A stretch of DNA of 64,000 nt. Origin: Clostridium sp. chh4-2 (GTDB lineage Bacteria; Bacillota; Clostridia; Lachnospirales; Lachnospiraceae). The stretch is taken from contig NZ_PKUU01000008.1 in assembly GCF_002899675.1 (NCBI RefSeq), positions 124,001-188,000 on the forward strand, in the 5' to 3' direction. The notes beneath the pieces are model-generated. The model was not told where the DNA came from, made no database searches, and worked only from the letters and a program-made list of their open reading frames with translations. The stretch's first letter is position 1. The number at the start of each line of letters is the position of its first letter. Made by a program: the position numbers and the translations under genes. Shown here one piece after another: positions 60,164 through 64,000 of the stretch.

Positions 60164-60988
60164 ATGTGTACAAGTTTTGCAGTATATAATCAAGAAAAAG
60201 CTATTTATGGTATGAATTTTGATACTGAAGAAGTTGACCTTCAACTAAAGGTCAATAGTTATAATGGTATAAACTTTTTTTATTTTTTAGCCTTAGCAGG
60301 TGGTGAATTCAGGAATATCGCTGGATTTAACAGCGAGGGTCTTTTTATCTGCACTCAAGCAGTAAAATATGGTCCAGATTTTAAAGCAGGCTGTGACGAG
60401 AATGATTGGACTGCCTTTGATATTTTGGATGAAGCGCTGAAGAAAACAAAAAGAACATCTGAGTTTTTTGGAATTCTTAATAAAAGAGTGCTTTCATATC
60501 CCAGAAATCCATTATACCCGGATTTAGGGTTACATACGATAATCGCTGATAAAACTGGTGATGCATTTATTCTGGAGGAAGGAAATGATACTAATATAAT
60601 AACTCCTATCCATAATGATTTTATTGTTATGACAAATTTTCCTAATGGGGATTTTAAGGAAGCAGATTATGATAAAGTATCTGGCATAGGGGCTGACAGA
60701 TATATTTGTGCTCATGAATATATTCATAAGCATATTCATAGCTTTGGAATAAATGAAGCCTTTGAAGTTTTAAGTAAAACAAGTCAGGAAAATACGTTGT
60801 GTTCCATCGTGTATGATCCGTCAAACAATGAAATATATATTAGTTTTAAAGAAGATCTGACGAAAAGATGGAAAATATCCATTAGCGAAAAAACAATTCA
60901 ATCCATGGATGGATTTTTAAGCAATAACAAAATTCAATTTACCAATGGAGAAATATTTGTGAAGGATCTTATCAGTTTATATAAGTAA
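60164..60988 (+). CDS. Choloylglycine hydrolase-like (Ntn-hydrolase) protein
   Basis: About 274 residues. The second residue is the candidate nucleophilic cysteine (MCTSFAVYNQ), followed by IYGMNFDTEEVDLQLKV, FNSEGLFICTQAV and a GLHTIIADKTGDAFILEEG segment, matching the linear amide C-N hydrolase family that includes bile salt hydrolase and penicillin V acylase. GAGAGGAGATTTCAAA precedes the ATG at 60164; an apparent longer frame from 60077 just reads the palindromic repeat. Codon use is clearly more AT-rich than the neighbours, hinting at acquisition. The substrate is unknown. Confidence 0.72.
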   Translation: MCTSFAVYNQEKAIYGMNFDTEEVDLQLKVNSYNGINFFYFLALAGGEFRNIAGFNSEGLFICTQAVKYGPDFKAGCDENDWTAFDILDEALKKTKRTSEFFGILNKRVLSYPRNPLYPDLGLHTIIADKTGDAFILEEGNDTNIITPIHNDFIVMTNFPNGDFKEADYDKVSGIGADRYICAHEYIHKHIHSFGINEAFEVLSKTSQENTLCSIVYDPSNNEIYISFKEDLTKRWKISISEKTIQSMDGFLSNNKIQFTNGEIFVKDLISLYK

Positions 60989-61150
60989 TAATTGTCAGCA
61001 TATGCAGCAAATTATGAAAATAAAAACAGGCGGTACTGTTGATTGATGAGAATCTGACCGTGTCAATAAGGCAGCGTTTAAAGGGAGAAATATGGGATAT
61101 TAACTGAATTTAGGAGAAAAGATAGATAGGTGTGGGATTTAATTCTGTAC

Positions 61151-61186
61151 AAAAGGGCCGTGACGATTAAAAGTCACGGCCCTTTT
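61151..61186. terminator. Strong terminator before the cysteine operon
   Basis: AAAAGGGCCGTGAC and GTCACGGCCCTTTT are perfect 14-bp arms around GATTAAAA, followed by TTTTG. It can stop transcripts from both sides. The remaining 385-base gap holds no coding signal. Confidence 0.8.
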
Positions 61187-61304
61187 GTGTCTATAATCAT
61201 CTTATGTATTAACGGAAAACCGGATTGTCCGTAGTCTGAGGAGGAGGCATTTCGCATTTTTAAAATTTTCTGAAAATCTTATTGAGAAAAATTGTGTTAT
61301 ATTG

Positions 61305-61333
61305 TTGACAACTGATAATATCAATGATATTAT
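61305..61333 (+). promoter_or_regulatory. Promoter with palindromic operator for cyuA
   Basis: TTGACA (61305-61310), 17 bp, TATTAT (61328-61333). The palindrome ATAATATCA-A-TGATATTAT (61315-61333) fills the spacer and the -10 box, so a repressor bound there would block RNA polymerase. Confidence 0.7.
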
Positions 61334-61374
61334 TAATAACAAGATTAGTAATATTACCAACAAGGAGGAACGAT

Positions 61375-62661
61375 ATGGATCAAAGCCTATATCAAAATTA
61401 TGTAAAAATTTTGAATAATGAGCTTGTTCCTGCACTAGGTTGCACGGAGCCGATTGCAATTGCATATGCAGCTGCAAAAGCGCGGGCGATTTTGGGAACA
61501 TTTCCGGACCGTGTAGAGATGCACTGCAGCGGAAACATTATCAAAAATGTAATGGGTGTGACCGTACCGAATTCCGGGGGGCTGCGTGGTATTGATGTGG
61601 CGGCAACTTTGGGAATCGTGGGCGGAGATGCGGACAGGGAACTGGAAGTGCTGGAAGACATTACGCAGGAAGATATTGATAAGACCAAACAGCTGGTCGC
61701 TGATGGATTCTGCCAGTGTAAGCTTCAGGAAGGCGTGGAAAACCTGTACATCGTGGCAAAGGTGATGAAAGACGAGCATTTTGCAGAAGTTACGATCATC
61801 AACCGCCATACATTGATTACCAAGATCGTCAAAGATGGAGAGATCTTATTTGAGCATAAGGTCAGTGAAGAATCACCGGATTATGTGGACAAATCTCTTC
61901 TTAATGTAAAGGACATTCTGATTTTTGCCGACGAAGTGAAGATCGATGATATCCGCGAGGCCATCGGCAATCAGATCACACTGAATTCCGCGATTTCCGA
62001 TGAAGGAATGAAGAATCATTATGGAGCCGAAGTAGGGCGGACGCTTTTGGAGGTTTACGGAGACGATGTGAAGGTGAGAGCCAGAGCCAGAGCGGCTGCA
62101 GGTTCCGACGCCAGAATGGGCGGATGTTCCCTCCCTGTTGTAATCAATTCAGGAAGCGGAAACCAGGGCATGACAGTGTCCCTTCCGGTCATTGAATTTG
62201 CAAAAGAAGTGAATGCTTCAGAAGAGAAATTATACCGGGCTCTGGTAGTCAGCAATCTGATCGCAATTCATCAGAAAAAATACATCGGAAGCCTTTCCGC
62301 ATACTGCGGAGCCGTAAGTGCAGCCTGTGGGGCAGGCGCGGCAATTACATATCTTTACGGCGGAAGTGAAGAAGAGGTAGGTTTGACCATTACGAACACC
62401 ATCGGCAACGTGGGCGGAATCGTGTGCGACGGGGCCAAGTCATCCTGTGCGGCGAAGATCGCATCCGCTGTGGAAGCGGCTGTTCTGGCTCACTATATGG
62501 CAAGCAAACACCACTGCTTCCAGCCGGGTGAAGGAATTGTGCAGAACGATGTTGAGGGAACCATCCGCAGTATGGGATACATCGGGCGCGTAGGTATGAA
62601 AATCACGGATACGGAGATATTGAATATTATGATCGACCGTGTTAATGTAGACGAAGCATAA
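61375..62661 (+). CDS. L-cysteine desulfidase-like protein (UPF0597/CyuA)
   Basis: A 428-residue protein of the UPF0597 family (E. coli CyuA/YhaM), related to the alpha subunit of Fe-S serine dehydratase. C23 in PALGCTEPIAIAYAAAKA and the late cysteines in GGIVCDGAKSSCAAKIASAVEAA are candidate cluster or substrate ligands. NSGGLRGIDVAATLG and INSGSGNQGMTVSLPV are conserved in the family. It should release H2S, ammonia and pyruvate from cysteine. AACAAGGAGGAACGAT precedes the ATG at 61375. An SDF symporter gene follows 25 bases later. Confidence 0.86.
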   Translation: MDQSLYQNYVKILNNELVPALGCTEPIAIAYAAAKARAILGTFPDRVEMHCSGNIIKNVMGVTVPNSGGLRGIDVAATLGIVGGDADRELEVLEDITQEDIDKTKQLVADGFCQCKLQEGVENLYIVAKVMKDEHFAEVTIINRHTLITKIVKDGEILFEHKVSEESPDYVDKSLLNVKDILIFADEVKIDDIREAIGNQITLNSAISDEGMKNHYGAEVGRTLLEVYGDDVKVRARARAAAGSDARMGGCSLPVVINSGSGNQGMTVSLPVIEFAKEVNASEEKLYRALVVSNLIAIHQKKYIGSLSAYCGAVSAACGAGAAITYLYGGSEEEVGLTITNTIGNVGGIVCDGAKSSCAAKIASAVEAAVLAHYMASKHHCFQPGEGIVQNDVEGTIRSMGYIGRVGMKITDTEILNIMIDRVNVDEA

Positions 62662-62686
62662 TACAAATGATTAGGAGAGTATGGAG

Positions 62687-64000
62687 ATGGAAAATGTATT
62701 TTTACAAGAGTTTCTGATGATCAGCGATTTAAGAACAATCGTATTTCTTGCAATTTTGGCGGGGTTATTCTATTTGATCCATGTTTTATACCATAAAAAA
62801 CATATGGATTTTGCAGTTGTTGTAATGATCGGCACAGGCCTTGGACTTCTTCTCGGACTTGCGATGCAGTTCGTTTCAGGTTTCCCGGATGCGCCGATGG
62901 AAGTGGCATTTATTAAAGAAACGACCACTTGGTTCGGATTATTCGGAAACGGATACATCAACCTGATTAAGATGATCGTTGTACCGCTTGTAATGGTTTC
63001 CATTATGCAGGTTATTATCAACATGCAGCAGGGAAGCTCCATGGGCGCTTTAGTAAAGAAAACCATCTTTGTTACCATGGGAATGGTTGCAGTTTCTTCT
63101 GTTATCGGTATCTGTGTAGGCCTTTTATTAGGGGTTGGCAAAGGCTCCGCAATTGTAACGGACGGAACCGCAGAAGCGAAAGCCATCACTTCTGTAGCGA
63201 CCACACTGAAAAACCTGATTCCTTCCAATATCGTAGGAGCTATGGTTGACAGCAACATTATCGGACTTGTTATCTTCTCAGCATTCTTTGGTCTGGCAGT
63301 ATGGTGGATCAATTATGAAAGCCCGGAAGCAGCAAAACCTTTATACGACGGAATCAATGCGGCTCATAAAGCTATGATCAACATGGCGTTATTAATTCTG
63401 GATTACATGCCATGGGCAGTTATGGCATTGCTTGCAAATACAATCGCTCAGAGAGGTCTGTCCTCAATCCTTGAAGTTGGTAAGTTTATTGTTGCACTTT
63501 ATCTGGCAGTTGTAGTACAGTTTATCATTCAGCTGGTTCTGCTGGCAGTGCACGGATTAAATCCGGTTACTTATATGAAGAAATCATTTGCAACGATGCT
63601 GCTGGCATTTACTTCCCGTTCCAGCGTTGGATGTCTGCCGATGACAATCGAAACATTGACAAAGAAACTGGGTGTGGATCAGGGTACGGCAAGCTTTGTT
63701 GCAGGCTTTGGTACAACCGCAGGCATGCAGGGATGTGCCGGCGTATTCCCGTCACTGCTCATCGTTTATGTATGCCATGTAACAGGCACACCGCTTGATG
63801 TAACCATGCTGGTAATGACAGTAATCGTAGTAACCATCGGTTCTTTAGGAATCGCAGGTATTCCTGGAACAGCGACAATGGCAGCTTCCGTAGGACTTTC
63901 CGGTGTCGGAATGGCATCCCAGTTCGCTATGGTAAGCCCAATCCTTGCAATCGACCCAATCATCGATATGCCAAGAACCATGTTAAATGTTACCGGCTCC
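62687..64000 (+). CDS. SDF-family cystine/amino acid symporter, 3' end cut
   Basis: At least 438 residues, open to the right edge. The dicarboxylate/amino acid:cation symporter family is recognisable by FGNGYINLIKMIVVPLVMVSIMQ, NLIPSNIVGAMVDSNIIGLVIFSAFFG, the FATMLLAFTSRSSVGCLPMTIE serine-rich re-entrant loop, and GTTAGMQGCAGVFPSL. It most resembles the TcyP/YdjN cystine branch. GGAG lies 9 bases before the ATG at 62687 (an ATG at 62681 is too close). With the desulfidase upstream, it probably forms a cystine or cysteine uptake and breakdown pair. Confidence 0.83.
   Translation, partial: MENVFLQEFLMISDLRTIVFLAILAGLFYLIHVLYHKKHMDFAVVVMIGTGLGLLLGLAMQFVSGFPDAPMEVAFIKETTTWFGLFGNGYINLIKMIVVPLVMVSIMQVIINMQQGSSMGALVKKTIFVTMGMVAVSSVIGICVGLLLGVGKGSAIVTDGTAEAKAITSVATTLKNLIPSNIVGAMVDSNIIGLVIFSAFFGLAVWWINYESPEAAKPLYDGINAAHKAMINMALLILDYMPWAVMALLANTIAQRGLSSILEVGKFIVALYLAVVVQFIIQLVLLAVHGLNPVTYMKKSFATMLLAFTSRSSVGCLPMTIETLTKKLGVDQGTASFVAGFGTTAGMQGCAGVFPSLLIVYVCHVTGTPLDVTMLVMTVIVVTIGSLGIAGIPGTATMAASVGLSGVGMASQFAMVSPILAIDPIIDMPRTMLNVTGS

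Noticed and set aside
1..64000. tRNA, rRNA, prophage, insertion sequences and origin of replication
   Set aside because: Read for on both strands by eye; none recognised. A tRNA scan could still find a gene I missed.

Overview
The window looks like chromosome from an anaerobic Firmicute of the class Clostridia, most likely a Lachnospiraceae-type gut or soil species. The grounds are strong AGGAGG-type ribosome binding sites, sigma-A promoters with 17-bp spacers, class III fructose-bisphosphatase, a TPP-riboswitch thiC-thiW-thiM-thiE-thiD unit, DUF4358/MBOAT/DHHW genes, CheC/CheD-type chemosensory genes, YedF and an Fe-S cysteine desulfidase. Genes are densely packed and about three quarters read rightwards. 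I saw no rRNA or tRNA gene, insertion sequence, prophage or CRISPR array.

Layout. 1-4.9 kb: a YfcC-type transporter (cut by the left edge) divergent from a LysR regulator, a GNAT acetyltransferase, then two M20 metallopeptidases behind a structured leader; probably import and hydrolysis of peptides or acylated amino acids. 5-20 kb: an RlmI-type rRNA methyltransferase, fbp, a TetR regulator and iron alcohol dehydrogenase flanked by two large fold-back DNA elements, a DUF1848 protein, an acetamidase/SIR2-like pair, hisHF, recQ, a YciI protein, deoC and a ROK regulator. 20-28 kb: small redox and catabolic enzymes (Zn-alcohol dehydrogenase plus VOC protein, flavodoxin reductase with a divergent HxlR regulator, Fe-S aldo/keto reductase, nitroreductase, split UxaA hydratase) and a stand-alone rsmH.

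29-38.4 kb: a compact chemosensory operon (CheW-like, CheW, CheR, receiverless CheB, CheY, MCP, CheY, CheC, CheD, receiver-GGDEF diguanylate cyclase, CheA, CheW) closed by a terminator, with no flagellar or pilus gene in sight. The combination suggests signalling to c-di-GMP as well as, or instead of, a flagellar motor. 38.6-50 kb: an ECF-like sigma factor with a membrane partner, ung, uppP, an HPr-like protein without its phosphorylation histidine, DAHP synthase, a lipoprotein/MBOAT/DHHW cell-surface acylation set, topB and mgsA. 50-52 kb: an AT-richer TetR/nitroreductase pair, then mgtE behind an attenuator-like leader. 53.4-58.7 kb: a cytidylate-kinase-like gene and the TPP-controlled thiamine operon. 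58.7-64 kb: an MBL hydrolase, YedF, an AT-rich choloylglycine-hydrolase-like gene, and a cysteine desulfidase with an SDF symporter cut by the right edge.

The least explained content lies between genes. It includes a family of 32-52 bp perfect or near-perfect palindromes (GGGTGAAGGCATTT core) placed just after stop codons at three places and as a 43-bp tandem array at a fourth; a 153-bp three-armed cloverleaf and a 293-bp fold-back with 55-bp perfect arms on either side of one alcohol dehydrogenase gene; two attenuator-like leaders that match no riboswitch class I can recall; and a 17-bp motif shared by the upstream regions of the M20 peptidase and chemosensory operons.
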